From Posidoniimonas corsicana (lineage in GTDB: Bacteria > Planctomycetota > Planctomycetia > Pirellulales > Lacipirellulaceae), in contig NZ_SIHJ01000005.1 of assembly GCF_007859765.1 (NCBI RefSeq), positions 186,001 to 250,000 on the forward strand: DNA of 64,000 nt, given 5' to 3'. A program made the position numbers and the translations under genes. The notes under the pieces are model-generated. The model did not search any database, had not been told where the DNA came from, and saw only the letters and a program-made list of their open reading frames with translations. Below, one piece after another: positions 9,714 to 17,554 of this stretch. How positions within the stretch are numbered: the stretch's first letter is position 1; every line of letters starts with the position of its first letter.

Positions 9714-9826
9714 AGGGTGGCTGGTGGTTGGCTGGCGCAGTGAACGAAGCGTCGCGGCTCCGCCGCGAACTCCCGTGCTAGATCACAGGTAAACTGTATC
9801 AAGCATAGGAACCTACACTCTGCCTC

Positions 9827-9852
9827 AATCCCTCCCCCTGCTGGGGAGGGAG
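9827..9852. repeat. CCCTCCCC hairpin, short version
   Basis: TCCCTCCCCCTGCTGGGGAGGGA is a perfect short palindrome between convergent genes. It is a minimal member of the CCCTCCCC...GGGGAGGG family that recurs in long form in the phage-like region. An adjoining stretch at 9714-9770 carries a GGCTGGTGGTTGGCTGG run and a CGCGGCTCCGCCGCG palindrome. Confidence 0.6.
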
Positions 9853-9906
9853 ATTTGAACGCGGCAGAGCCGCGACGATTCGTGGCGAATCCAAGCTCAG
9901 CGGCCC

Positions 9907-10920
9907 CTACTGCGCCGCGGTGAACTCTTCCCGCAGGAACTCCGCGGCCTTGTCCCAGGCCTGGGCCGCTTCGGCGAAGTCGACCTGCATCGGCTTGACG
10001 GTGGCGGGGGTCTCCACGCGGGGCTTGGCGGTGGTCCTCTTGTTGAGCGGGATCTGCGCGCTGGGGCCCATCACCAGCCGGCCCTCCACGTCCGGCGACA
10101 GCAGGTAGTCCACCAGCTGCCGCGCCGGGCCGGGGTTGGGGCAGTCCTTCAGGATCGCCAGCGTGTTGGGGATGAACAGCGTGCCAAGCTGGTCGTCGTC
10201 CTGGTCGGGGTAGATGATCGTGACCGGCGCGCCGGCCTCGACCTCCAGCATCGCGTCGTCGGTGTCGGTCAGCCCGAAGGCGAGCTGCCCGCTAGCCACC
10301 GCGCGGGCCACCTGACGGTTGCCCGACAGGATCCGCGCGTTGCGCTTCACGCCCTCGAAGAAGTCCTTGGCGTCGCCCTCGCCGAGCGCTACGAACAGGC
10401 AGGCGGCGTGGGTGGCGGTGGTGCCGAACAGCGGCTTCGCCACGCCAACCCGGTCGTACCACTGGGCGTCGATGATGTCGTTGATGGAGTCGGGCCGCCG
10501 CGCCTCGGCAATGATGTTGGTGTTGACGATCAGCACCCGCGCACGGGCGGCGAAGCCGTGCCACGCGCCCGCTGGCCCCTGCGCGTCGGCGGGGTAGTCG
10601 GCGGCGGCCGGCGACGGGTACGGCGCCAACATCCCCAGCTCTTTGAGCCGCAGCGTGTGCAGCGCCTCGTTGTTCCAGAACACGTCGCAGCGGGGCCGGT
10701 CCTTCTCGGCGATCAACGCGCTGACCAGCCCGGTGGTCTTGGTCGACTCGCCGTCGAACTTCGGCTTCACCGTGATGCCGGTCTGCCGGGTGAACGCGTC
10801 GAAGATCGGCTTGGAGAACTCCTGGTCGAGCGCCGTGTAGACCACCACTTCCTGATTGGCGGGCTGGCTTCCTGAGCCGCAACCGACCGCGAGGGCAAGC
10901 GGCGCAAGGCAGATGAGCAT
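9907..10920 (-). CDS. Iron-type extracellular solute-binding lipoprotein
   Basis: Family 1 periplasmic binding protein resembling Fe3+/thiamine binding proteins (FutA/FbpA type): EVVVYTALDQEFSKPIFDAF opens the mature domain, and RCDVFWNNEALHTLRL and FGLTDTDDAMLE are typical internal motifs. The start chosen is ATG at 10920, giving a lipoprotein signal LAPLALAVGC with the lipid-accepting Cys. This n-region lacks Arg or Lys, so the true start could be upstream at 11115. However, that extension translates a GGATTGCGGATT repeat (IRDPQSKIHNRF). No permease or ATPase gene adjoins it, so the transporter partner must be elsewhere. Confidence 0.85.
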   Translation of the reverse strand: MLICLAPLALAVGCGSGSQPANQEVVVYTALDQEFSKPIFDAFTRQTGITVKPKFDGESTKTTGLVSALIAEKDRPRCDVFWNNEALHTLRLKELGMLAPYPSPAAADYPADAQGPAGAWHGFAARARVLIVNTNIIAEARRPDSINDIIDAQWYDRVGVAKPLFGTTATHAACLFVALGEGDAKDFFEGVKRNARILSGNRQVARAVASGQLAFGLTDTDDAMLEVEAGAPVTIIYPDQDDDQLGTLFIPNTLAILKDCPNPGPARQLVDYLLSPDVEGRLVMGPSAQIPLNKRTTAKPRVETPATVKPMQVDFAEAAQAWDKAAEFLREEFTAAQ

Positions 10921-10935
10921 CAGCGCGGCCGACAG

Positions 10936-11036
10936 GAAGCGATTGTGGATCTTGGATTGCGGATCTCGGATCCGGTGGTTGTCGCGGCCGCCATACTTCA
11001 ATCCGCGATCCACAAGCTGAAATCCGAAATCGCCCG
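10936..11036. repeat. GGATTGCGGATT-type palindromic repeat
   Basis: Direct units GGATCTTGGATTGCGGAT (about 10947-10964) are followed by inverted units ATCCGCGATCCACAAGCTGAAATCCG (about 11001-11026), so the region can fold on itself. It sits immediately upstream of, or inside the artificially extended start of, the binding-protein gene. Confidence 0.55.
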
Positions 11037-11194
11037 CCTCCAGTGCTTGCCGAGCGATGTAGGTGGTGATCTCTGATTTCACGCTCTCGCGTCCGAGTCG
11101 GGTCATGCCGATCATCCTGATTGTCGCCGCTGGGGGCGGCGTGCTAGACTTGCCGAAGAGTGGTTCGTACTACCATCTTAGGGCGCGGTGACTG

Positions 11195-11950
11195 ATGAAG
11201 CTTGTTCTCCTCGGTTCGGGCGGTTACTTCCCGAACCGCCGCCGCCACACCGCCTGCCTGATGATACCCGAGATCGGCGTGGTGCTCGATGCCGGCACCG
11301 CCGCCTACCAGATCCAGGACCACCTGCAGACCGAGTCGCTCGATCTGTTCCTCACGCACGCGCACCTGGACCACGTGTTCGGGCTCACCTGCCTGCTGAA
11401 CCTGTACAACGGCGACGGCGCCCAGCACATCCGCGTGCACGGCCAGGCAGAGAAGCTGGAGGTGATCCGGCGGTGCCTGTTCAACGAGCTGCTGTTCCCG
11501 GTCGCGCCGCCGTTCCGCTCCGTGCCGCTCGCCAGCCACTTCGACCTGCCCGAGGGCGGCCGGCTGACGTGGTTCCCGCTGGAGCACCCCGGCGGCTCGG
11601 TCGGCTACCGTCTGGACTGGCCTGGCGCCAACAGGCCGGGCCACAGCCTGGCCTACGTCACCGACACCACCGCGCGGCCCGACGCGCCGTACCTCAAGCA
11701 CATCCAGGGCGTGGACCTGCTGGTGCACGAGGCCTACTTCAACGACGACCAGCACGAGATGGCCGAGCTGACCGGCCACAGCTGCGTGACCGCGGTCGCG
11801 CAGAACGCCGCCGCGGCGGGCGCCAAACGGCTGGTCATGGTGCACATGAACCCGATGTGCGAAGCCGACGAGCCGCTCGACCTGACCAAAGCCGAGTCGA
11901 TCTTCCCGGGGCTGGTGGTTGCTGAGGATGGGATGACGTTGGAGTTCTGA
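11195..11950 (+). CDS. MBL-fold metallo-hydrolase (RNase Z-like)
   Basis: A 251-residue metallo-beta-lactamase-fold protein. The metal motif THAHLDH (His55, His57, Asp59, His60) is intact; a later His in GHSCVTAV and the C-terminal VMVHMNP supply the remaining ligands. It opens MKLVLLGSGGYFPNRRRHTA, as in RNase Z/ElaC-type and related phosphodiesterases, but it is shorter than RNase Z and lacks an obvious exosite arm. The substrate is therefore unknown. It stands alone, divergent from the binding-protein gene. Confidence 0.85.
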   Translation: MKLVLLGSGGYFPNRRRHTACLMIPEIGVVLDAGTAAYQIQDHLQTESLDLFLTHAHLDHVFGLTCLLNLYNGDGAQHIRVHGQAEKLEVIRRCLFNELLFPVAPPFRSVPLASHFDLPEGGRLTWFPLEHPGGSVGYRLDWPGANRPGHSLAYVTDTTARPDAPYLKHIQGVDLLVHEAYFNDDQHEMAELTGHSCVTAVAQNAAAAGAKRLVMVHMNPMCEADEPLDLTKAESIFPGLVVAEDGMTLEF

Positions 11951-11983
11951 GCATCAATAGGTCAGGCTGCTTGAAATGCCAAA

Positions 11984-12520
11984 ATGACGACATCTATCCA
12001 ATCGATCGTTGATACCGAGGCCACGCTGGAGGAAGCTGACGAACTTGCACGTATCGTCGTTGCGGACCTCTGCGATCGTGGCATCACCCTGCCCACTCCC
12101 CAGACGCACGAATACCTCACTGACGGTCCTCGATATGCCACTGGGCCAAGAGTCTTCGACGCGGCAGATAGTATCAATGACTGCTTTCCTTGTGGCATGG
12201 ACGTTTCCATTGGTCGCAATGTCTATGACACGGGTGAGCTCGGATTCGAACTAGCCTGTCCAAACTGCCAGCATGAGTTCGACCCAGAGACGCTTGAATG
12301 GGCCGGACCGGTCAGTCAGTGGTACGAATCTGGCGCCGTCGACCAGCTCACGTGCTCAAAGTGTTCCACATCAACGGCTTTCACGGATTGGTTCACACCA
12401 CCCTTCGGCTTCGGCAACTTGGCGTTCAGTTTCAATGAGTGGTTTCTCAAGAGAGAGTTCGTAGACTACGTATCCGACCTGCTTCAGCATCAAGTCGTGT
12501 GGGTCAAGGCTCAATATTGA
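11984..12520 (+). CDS. Hypothetical protein with paired Cys motifs, lower GC
   Basis: A 178-residue soluble protein. Two CxxC pairs (CPNC near 94-97 and CSKC near 124-127) suggest a zinc ribbon. The C-terminus is aromatic (FSFNEWFLKREFVDYV). The DNA is visibly less GC-rich than its neighbours, which hints at horizontal origin. It begins 33 bases after the MBL gene but with a different base composition. The function is unknown; the tandem-CxxC architecture resembles nucleic-acid or scaffold-binding ribbons, but no family is recognised. Confidence 0.75.
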   Translation: MTTSIQSIVDTEATLEEADELARIVVADLCDRGITLPTPQTHEYLTDGPRYATGPRVFDAADSINDCFPCGMDVSIGRNVYDTGELGFELACPNCQHEFDPETLEWAGPVSQWYESGAVDQLTCSKCSTSTAFTDWFTPPFGFGNLAFSFNEWFLKREFVDYVSDLLQHQVVWVKAQY

Positions 12521-12766
12521 TTAGCCAGCTGTCTCTTGTGGCGGCTTAGGATTCACCTGTGATGGGCGACAACTCGTCATTTCATTGGCAACGAACCGGC
12601 CAATCCAATGGCGGTGCACGCAACGCGCTTCTTTTAGTTCCGCCACCTCGAACACCCCTATCCAACAGTCGTACTTCGAACGGTCCCCCAGATTCACGAC
12701 CGGCAGGGCTACTCAACATCTTCCGTGATAGAAGTCCGCAGCCGAGAGCGACTTCCTGGGCGCCAA
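12521..12766. other. Lower-GC spacer, no gene seen
   Basis: The spacer between the paired-Cys gene and the convergent SnoaL-like gene holds only frames of Arg/Pro-rich shadow type and no hairpin terminator. Its composition continues the lower-GC patch of the preceding gene. Confidence 0.35.
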
Positions 12767-13264
12767 CTACATCGGCTCACCTAGTTCCCGATACGCGTCC
12801 ACCAGCCGCTGCACCAGCGGCGCTAGCGCCGGGTCGGCGCCGAGCAGGTCGAACGAGGGGTCGTCCGGCAGTTGATCGGCGACGACCCACCGCCGCGCGA
12901 ACAGCCACGCGCCGTCGACCTTGCGGACCTCGTCCTCGTAGCGGCCAAGGAACGCAACCCGGTAGCCCTGCCGCGTCGCGAACGTGGCGACCGTAGTCGA
13001 GCTGCCCGTGGCGGACTCGCCGCCCGGGTCGATCTCGAAGAGCAGCGACGTGTTCAGGTGCCGCGACCCTAGCTGCTGGTGGACCCGCCCGTAGGCGGCG
13101 ATCTTCTGCCGGCCCCGCAGCCCGTGGTCGCCGAACCCGAACACGCCGTCGGCGGTGAAGCACTCGGCCCACGCGTCGATGTCGTGACGGTCGAGCGTCA
13201 GCGTGTAGCGGGCGCACAGCTCGTAGATCTTCTGCTTCTCGACCCAGGTCTCCAGCTCGGTCAT
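12767..13264 (-). CDS. SnoaL-like (NTF2-superfamily) protein
   Basis: A 165-residue alpha+beta barrel protein of the SnoaL_4 type. The N-terminal helix EKQKIYELCARYTLTLDRHD followed by WAECFTADGVFGFG is characteristic, and the C-terminal beta strands end in DGAWLFARRWVV. Relatives include ring-hydroxylating dioxygenase beta-like and steroid-isomerase-like proteins; the substrate cannot be read from sequence. It lies 48 bases downstream of a second NTF2-fold protein (13313-13852) on the same strand, so the two probably form one operon. Confidence 0.85.
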   Translation of the reverse strand: MTELETWVEKQKIYELCARYTLTLDRHDIDAWAECFTADGVFGFGDHGLRGRQKIAAYGRVHQQLGSRHLNTSLLFEIDPGGESATGSSTTVATFATRQGYRVAFLGRYEDEVRKVDGAWLFARRWVVADQLPDDPSFDLLGADPALAPLVQRLVDAYRELGEPM

Positions 13265-13312
13265 GGGAAGGGTCCTTCGCGTGCGAGATCAAATGGGAAT
13301 AGCTGAACGCCG

Positions 13313-13852
13313 TCAGGCAGTTAGCCGCTGGATGAGCTGATTGAACGGGGCGTTTTCGTTGACTAGCGGGTCGCACTGCGCGGGGCCGAGCAGCGGGAGC
13401 GTCTGGTCGAGAATCCCCAGCTGGGCCAGCGCGGCGGCCTGATCCCAGTAGATGTGCTCTGAACACATTTTGGTCCCGTTGAATCCGATGATCCCAACGT
13501 GCGGCATCGACAGGCTGCGGCCGGTCGGCTCAATCCCCGGCGCAAACCAGTCCATGCGGACCGTGTGGGTAAAGTGCACGATGAACTCGTCGATGCCCCG
13601 GCCCTGCCCCACGCTGCGCGTGATCAACTCGAGCCGAAAGTCCGGCGGCGACTGCGGGATGAAGATGTCGCGGTAGAACCGGCGCACGGCTTCTTTCCCC
13701 CGGGCGCCGGTGCTGACGGGGACGTGGATCAGCACGGCGTCATCGGTCATGGTCTCGACGGCGGCGTCCGCGTCCTTCCGCTCGAACTCGGCGGCCGTGT
13801 GCTCTTCCCAGACGTCGATGAGCTGCTGCTGGGCGTCTGTGAACTCGGTCAT
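13313..13852 (-). CDS. SnoaL-like polyketide-cyclase family protein
   Basis: A 179-residue NTF2-fold protein: the N-terminal helix EHTAAEFERKDADAAVETMTDD is followed by AVLIHVPVSTGARGKEAVRRFY, the pattern of SnoaL-type cyclases. A later VHFTHTVRMDWFAPG strand and the ACSEHIYWD-like end (KMCSEHIYWDQAAAL) match proteins often annotated as ester cyclase or carboxymethylenebutenolidase-associated. It is the first of a two-gene minus-strand operon with another NTF2-fold protein. The two are only distantly similar, so this is not a recent tandem duplication. Confidence 0.85.
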   Translation of the reverse strand: MTEFTDAQQQLIDVWEEHTAAEFERKDADAAVETMTDDAVLIHVPVSTGARGKEAVRRFYRDIFIPQSPPDFRLELITRSVGQGRGIDEFIVHFTHTVRMDWFAPGIEPTGRSLSMPHVGIIGFNGTKMCSEHIYWDQAAALAQLGILDQTLPLLGPAQCDPLVNENAPFNQLIQRLTA

Positions 13853-14063
13853 CGCGATGCCTCAATTGCGAGTGGAGAAGCCGGGTACGAAGTAGGTGTT
13901 ATAATTGCCAACAACCGTCAGGAGTGCATCGGCGAAGGTAGGCGACAGGTGACAGCTATCCAAGTCGGGCAAGCTAGCCATACGCCACCTTCGTGCGGTA
14001 GGGGCAAGGGGGTAGATTGAGACAGTTCCTCTGCCGATCCATTGCGCTGGTCGAGAGCGGCTC

Positions 14064-14486
14064 ATGCTCCAGAGAGTTATGAAAGAACGGGAGGCGGTTT
14101 TGAACCCGTATGAGCCTAGTCAGTCGCCGTTGGCCGGGGGCGGATCTGGGCGCCCAAGATGGTACAAGCATTGGACCGCCGGAGTGGCGGCAGGCTTGGC
14201 GTTCTATTGCTTTGCGCTTGTTGCGGTGGACGATCCGTTCTTTTGCACCCCTGAGCCAGCAAGGTACCTAGCCTACATGATAGCGTATCCATTCGAGTAC
14301 ATTGTCGTGTTCTGCCTCCCAGTTGGTGTATGTCCAAAAAGAGCCTCGGACTTGTTGGTGTTCGATTGGTTTCACTACCTGACGTCGACTTTGATTTGGG
14401 CCTCGGTCGGGGCAATCCTGTTTCGTGTGCTCTTCAAAAGTGATGACTACCAGCCGGGCGCCATGCCTACACGCGACAGCGGATAG
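14064..14486 (+). CDS. Small membrane protein with NPYEPSQSP motif
   Basis: A 140-residue protein with hydrophobic segments at about residues 40-57 (AGVAAGLAFYCFALVAV), 70-90 and 108-124. The motif NPYEPSQSPLAGG near residue 14 is the N-terminal signature of many Pirellulales small membrane proteins, which normally begin MNPYE. The true start may therefore be the TTG at 14100 immediately before AACCCGTATGAG rather than the ATG at 14064. Base composition is lower in GC than the surroundings. The function is unknown. Confidence 0.65.
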   Translation: MLQRVMKEREAVLNPYEPSQSPLAGGGSGRPRWYKHWTAGVAAGLAFYCFALVAVDDPFFCTPEPARYLAYMIAYPFEYIVVFCLPVGVCPKRASDLLVFDWFHYLTSTLIWASVGAILFRVLFKSDDYQPGAMPTRDSG

Positions 14487-14510
14487 GCATACGCCGGGCG
14501 TTCCTCCGGC

Positions 14511-15872
14511 TCAGGGCCGCGACAACCGGCGGTACAGCTTCTCCAGTCGCCGGCGGTAGCTGTGGTGCTCCACCTCGACCGCGTGGCGGGGGGAGTCGAC
14601 GTACCGCACGCCGCCCGACAGGTTCGGCGTTTCGGTCTGCTTGACGCGCTGCAGCTCGGCTGCCGACGCGCGGCCCTGGTGCAGGCCCTTGAGGTACGCG
14701 GCGATGCACTTCGCCTGGCAGTCGACCAGGCCGAACTGCCCGCTGTCGGGCTGGATCAGCCCGGCGACAAACAGGTCGTCCCGCTGGGGGTGGAACACGT
14801 TGAGGTACAGCCGCGGCGCGCCGTCCCGCCAGTTGAGCTCGGCGCGGTCGATGAACGGCAGCGAGATCTTGAACCCGGTGGCGAACACGATCAGGTCGAA
14901 GTCGCCGGTCGAGCCGTCGGAGAACCGCGCGCCGCCGGGCAGCAGCTCGACCACGTCCGGCACGACCCGCAGGTCGCCGTGCCGCGCGGCGTCGACGACC
15001 GTCGAGTTGATCACCGGGTGGCACTCGAACAGCTTGTGGTCCGGCTTGGGGAAGCCGACCGCCTGCGCGCTGCCTTGCGTGAGGAACAACACGCCCTTGG
15101 CGTACAGCCGCCGCATCCAGAGCGGCATCCGCATCCACAGGCCGCGTTCGCCGCAGACGTCGATCGGCGTGCCGTGGAAGAACTTCGGCAGGATGTGGTA
15201 GCCGCGCCGCAAGCTGAGGCAGGTGGAGGGCGCTGTGCGCGAGCTCTCCACCGCGATGTCGCAGCCCGAGTTGCCGCCCCCCACCACCAGCACGCGGCGG
15301 TCGCGAAGCTGGTCGGGCGTCTTGTAGTCGCTGGAGTGCAGCACCGTGCCGTGGAACTCGCCCGGCAGCTGCGGCAGCCGCGGGTCCCAGTTGTGGCCGT
15401 TGGCGATCACCAGGTGGCTGTAGCAGCGCGTCTCGCCGCTCTCGGTCGTCACGCGCCAGCCGTGGTCGGCATGGCGCTCGACGCTGCGCACGCCAGAGTT
15501 GTAGCGGATGTGCTCGTCGAGCCCGAACCGCCGGCAGTAGTCCTGCAGGTAGGCCAGCACCTGGCGGTGGCCCGGGTACTCGGGGTACTCCTCGGGCATC
15601 GGGAAGTCGGTGTACTCGGTGAGCTGCTTCGACGAGATCAGGTGCGTCGACTGGTAGATGCTGCTGTGGGGCTTGCCGAAGCACCAGTTGCCGCCGAGCT
15701 GGTCCTCGCGTTCCAGGCACTCGAACGGCAGCCCCGCCTGCTTCAGGTTCTTGGCGACCGCCAGGCCCGAGCTGCCGGCGCCGATCACGCCGACCGACCG
15801 AACGGCCGCCGCGGCGGCCGCGTTAAGCTGTTGCTGTATCGTGGGTTGCTGCACTGACTGCGTAAGGGGCAA
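14511..15872 (-). CDS. Flavin-containing monooxygenase
   Basis: A 453-residue FAD/NADPH enzyme of the class B monooxygenase group, oxidising N, S or carbonyl substrates. The FAD Rossmann motif is GAGSSG at 31-36, and the second (NADPH) Rossmann motif is VVGGGNSGCD near 198. The intervening YPGHRQVLAYL sits where the FMO identifier FxGxxxHxxxY/F is expected, and FATGF closes the domain. A Gln/Ala-rich N-terminus of about 25 residues precedes the fold. It converges with the small membrane gene. The substrate is unknown. Confidence 0.88.
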   Translation of the reverse strand: MPLTQSVQQPTIQQQLNAAAAAAVRSVGVIGAGSSGLAVAKNLKQAGLPFECLEREDQLGGNWCFGKPHSSIYQSTHLISSKQLTEYTDFPMPEEYPEYPGHRQVLAYLQDYCRRFGLDEHIRYNSGVRSVERHADHGWRVTTESGETRCYSHLVIANGHNWDPRLPQLPGEFHGTVLHSSDYKTPDQLRDRRVLVVGGGNSGCDIAVESSRTAPSTCLSLRRGYHILPKFFHGTPIDVCGERGLWMRMPLWMRRLYAKGVLFLTQGSAQAVGFPKPDHKLFECHPVINSTVVDAARHGDLRVVPDVVELLPGGARFSDGSTGDFDLIVFATGFKISLPFIDRAELNWRDGAPRLYLNVFHPQRDDLFVAGLIQPDSGQFGLVDCQAKCIAAYLKGLHQGRASAAELQRVKQTETPNLSGGVRYVDSPRHAVEVEHHSYRRRLEKLYRRLSRP

Positions 15873-16006
15873 GGAAGGAACTCGCGTCGCGGTCCCGCAC
15901 GATCCGCGTGCCGGACGCCGCGCGGATTTGACGTCCCCTGCGGCCGAGTGTACTTTTGTATATCGTCCCAGGCCGCCCGTCGGGCGGCCGGCTCACCCCG
16001 ACCAGC

Positions 16007-16579
16007 ATGCCTGCTTTGAGCCATCTTGCCAACTCTCCGCTCGGTTCCACGGCCCTGGTCGCCCACAACGTGCGGCGGCTGATGGCCAAGCACGGGCTGA
16101 CCTACGAGGACGTGGTCGAGGCGTCGGGCCTGGACTCGCGGACTATCCGCGGCATCGTGCGGGGCGTCAAGCAGCCGCACGCCAAGACCGTGCGGCGGCT
16201 GGCCGAGTCGCTCGGCGTCGCGTCCGAGGAGCTGTTCGCCGCGCCCACCGGCATGACCGCCGAGGCGTTCGACCTGGCGACCAACCCGCTGGTGGCCGAG
16301 CAGGCCGCCGCCCGCCCCGACCTGTTCGAAGACTGGACGCCGTCCGACTACGCGGAGCTGGCCAGCCGGTTCGGCGTCGGCGGCGCGCTGACCGCCGAGG
16401 GCGTGCTCCGCGAGGCCCAGCGGCTCAACGAGAACCGCGACCTGATCGACCGCGCCCGGCTGGTGCTCGAGTCCGACCAGGCGGACGTGCTGGCCGCGCT
16501 GATCAACGTGCTGCACCAGCGCGTGACCAGCATCGACCGCCAGGTCTGCAACATCGAGCCCATCAAGAAACGCCGCTGA
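16007..16579 (+). CDS. XRE-family HTH transcriptional regulator
   Basis: A 190-residue protein with an N-terminal Cro/C1-type helix-turn-helix, about residues 18-75 (VAHNVRRLMAKHGLTYEDVVEASGL is at its core, then TIRGIVRGVKQPHAKTVRRLAESLGV). The remainder is a helical region unlike any domain I can name, ending NIEPIKKRR. The start is ATG at 16007; an upstream frame to 15956 has no coding character. It is convergent with the last genes of the phage-head block (7 bases between stops). It could be either the host-side boundary gene or the block's regulator. Confidence 0.85.
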   Translation: MPALSHLANSPLGSTALVAHNVRRLMAKHGLTYEDVVEASGLDSRTIRGIVRGVKQPHAKTVRRLAESLGVASEELFAAPTGMTAEAFDLATNPLVAEQAAARPDLFEDWTPSDYAELASRFGVGGALTAEGVLREAQRLNENRDLIDRARLVLESDQADVLAALINVLHQRVTSIDRQVCNIEPIKKRR

Positions 16580-16586
16580 GGGAGCT

Positions 16587-17231
16587 TCACGCCGCGGCCA
16601 GCGTCCGCGTGACCTGCAGCACCGGCAGCGCGTCCAGGCGGCCGTCGTCGAGGATCCGGTCGACGCGGTACTCGGCGCCGTCGGCCGCAACCACCTTCTC
16701 GCACAGCTCCAGGTCCTCCACTTCCGAGAGCGACACGGTGAACGTGCTGGCGGTGTCGGTCGGCGCGGCGTTGTAGTCGTGGTCGACCGCCAGCGGCTGG
16801 ATGTGCGCCAGCGCGTCCTCGGCGATCGTGCTCCAGCCGGTGACCTCCGGCCCCGACCCCAGGTCCTCCCACACCGGTCTCTGCAGGTCGACCAGCACGC
16901 CGACCTGCTCGCTCACCTCGATCCAGCGCGCGGCGCAGCGGCACCGCCTGCCCGGCCCCCGGCGTTCGACCTTCAGCACCACGTGCACCTCGCCGCCGTG
17001 CAGGATGTCGTCGCCCACGGAGGGCGGGTCCTGGCCGCTGGGCATCGGCAGGTCCCACAGCAGGTCGTCGATCAGCACGCCGCCGCCGGGCGGCTGGTCG
17101 TCGCTGGTCGACCGGTCGACCAGCCGCGCCGCATCGATCTCGACCGTGCCGCCGGCGGCCCGCGCGAGCGTCACGCCCTCCAGCCCGTCGATCACCTCCA
17201 CAAAATCGTCGTCCGCGTTGAGCAGAACCAT
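16587..17231 (-). CDS. Phage-module protein, possible head-completion/connector role
   Basis: A 214-residue protein beginning MVLLNADDDFVEVIDGLEGVTL. The start at 17231 overlaps the stop of the 72-aa gene as TGATG, implying coupled translation. The sequence is rich in Asp, Val and beta-prone stretches, has no membrane segment, and ends DALPVLQVTRTLAAA. The position at the end of a capsid cluster, after a small connector-like protein, is where head-tail adaptor or stopper proteins normally sit. I cannot confirm this from motifs. It is the last gene of the minus-strand block; no tail genes follow. Confidence 0.7.
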   Translation of the reverse strand: MVLLNADDDFVEVIDGLEGVTLARAAGGTVEIDAARLVDRSTSDDQPPGGGVLIDDLLWDLPMPSGQDPPSVGDDILHGGEVHVVLKVERRGPGRRCRCAARWIEVSEQVGVLVDLQRPVWEDLGSGPEVTGWSTIAEDALAHIQPLAVDHDYNAAPTDTASTFTVSLSEVEDLELCEKVVAADGAEYRVDRILDDGRLDALPVLQVTRTLAAA

Positions 17232-17449
17232 CAGCCGCCCCCTCCCCGTGATTGAACCTCGAATACCTCGCACTCAAACAGTCTGCGGTCGCACCAGTCG
17301 ACCGTCCGCTGCAGCGACTCGACGTACTCCTGCCAGTGCACCCGCTGCCCGTCGAGCCAGTAGGTCGGCTTGGGGTCGCCGCGGATCTGTTCAATCTGGT
17401 CGAGCGTCTGCGCGCGGATCGCTTGCAGCTGGGTGGTGTCCGTTGGCAT
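17231..17449 (-). CDS. Small phage-module protein (72 aa), gpW-like in size and position
   Basis: Residues such as DPKPTYWLDGQRVHWQEYVESL followed by TVDWCDRRLFECEVFEV form a pattern I associate with small head-completion or adaptor-associated proteins in siphophage clusters. The protein is helical and charged with a Gly tail. It ends in the TGATG overlap with the next gene and begins just after a CCCTCCCC hairpin spacer downstream of the capsid gene. The exact role is not proven. Confidence 0.7.
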   Translation of the reverse strand: MPTDTTQLQAIRAQTLDQIEQIRGDPKPTYWLDGQRVHWQEYVESLQRTVDWCDRRLFECEVFEVQSRGGGG

Positions 17450-17478
17450 GGATGAACGATCCTTTCAGTGAGAAGACC

Positions 17479-17546
17479 CCCTTCCCTAGCCCCTCCCCCG
17501 ACGCGGGGGAGGGGGACCTCAGTTCCCTCCCCCTTTGGGGGAGGGA
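17479..17546. repeat. CCCTCCCC palindrome pair after the capsid gene
   Basis: Two adjoining hairpins, CCCCTCCCCCGACGCGGGGGAGGGG and TCCCTCCCCCTTTGGGGGAGGGA, fill most of the 105-base spacer between the capsid gene and the 72-aa gene. They belong to the dispersed family described in the findings. Confidence 0.75.
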
Positions 17547-17554
17547 AAAACGAG

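Noticed and set aside
12559-12996. A plus-strand 145-codon frame with an ATG over the SnoaL-like gene end.
   Set aside because: Its second half is Arg/Pro-rich antisense to the SnoaL-like gene, and the first half has no recognisable features.
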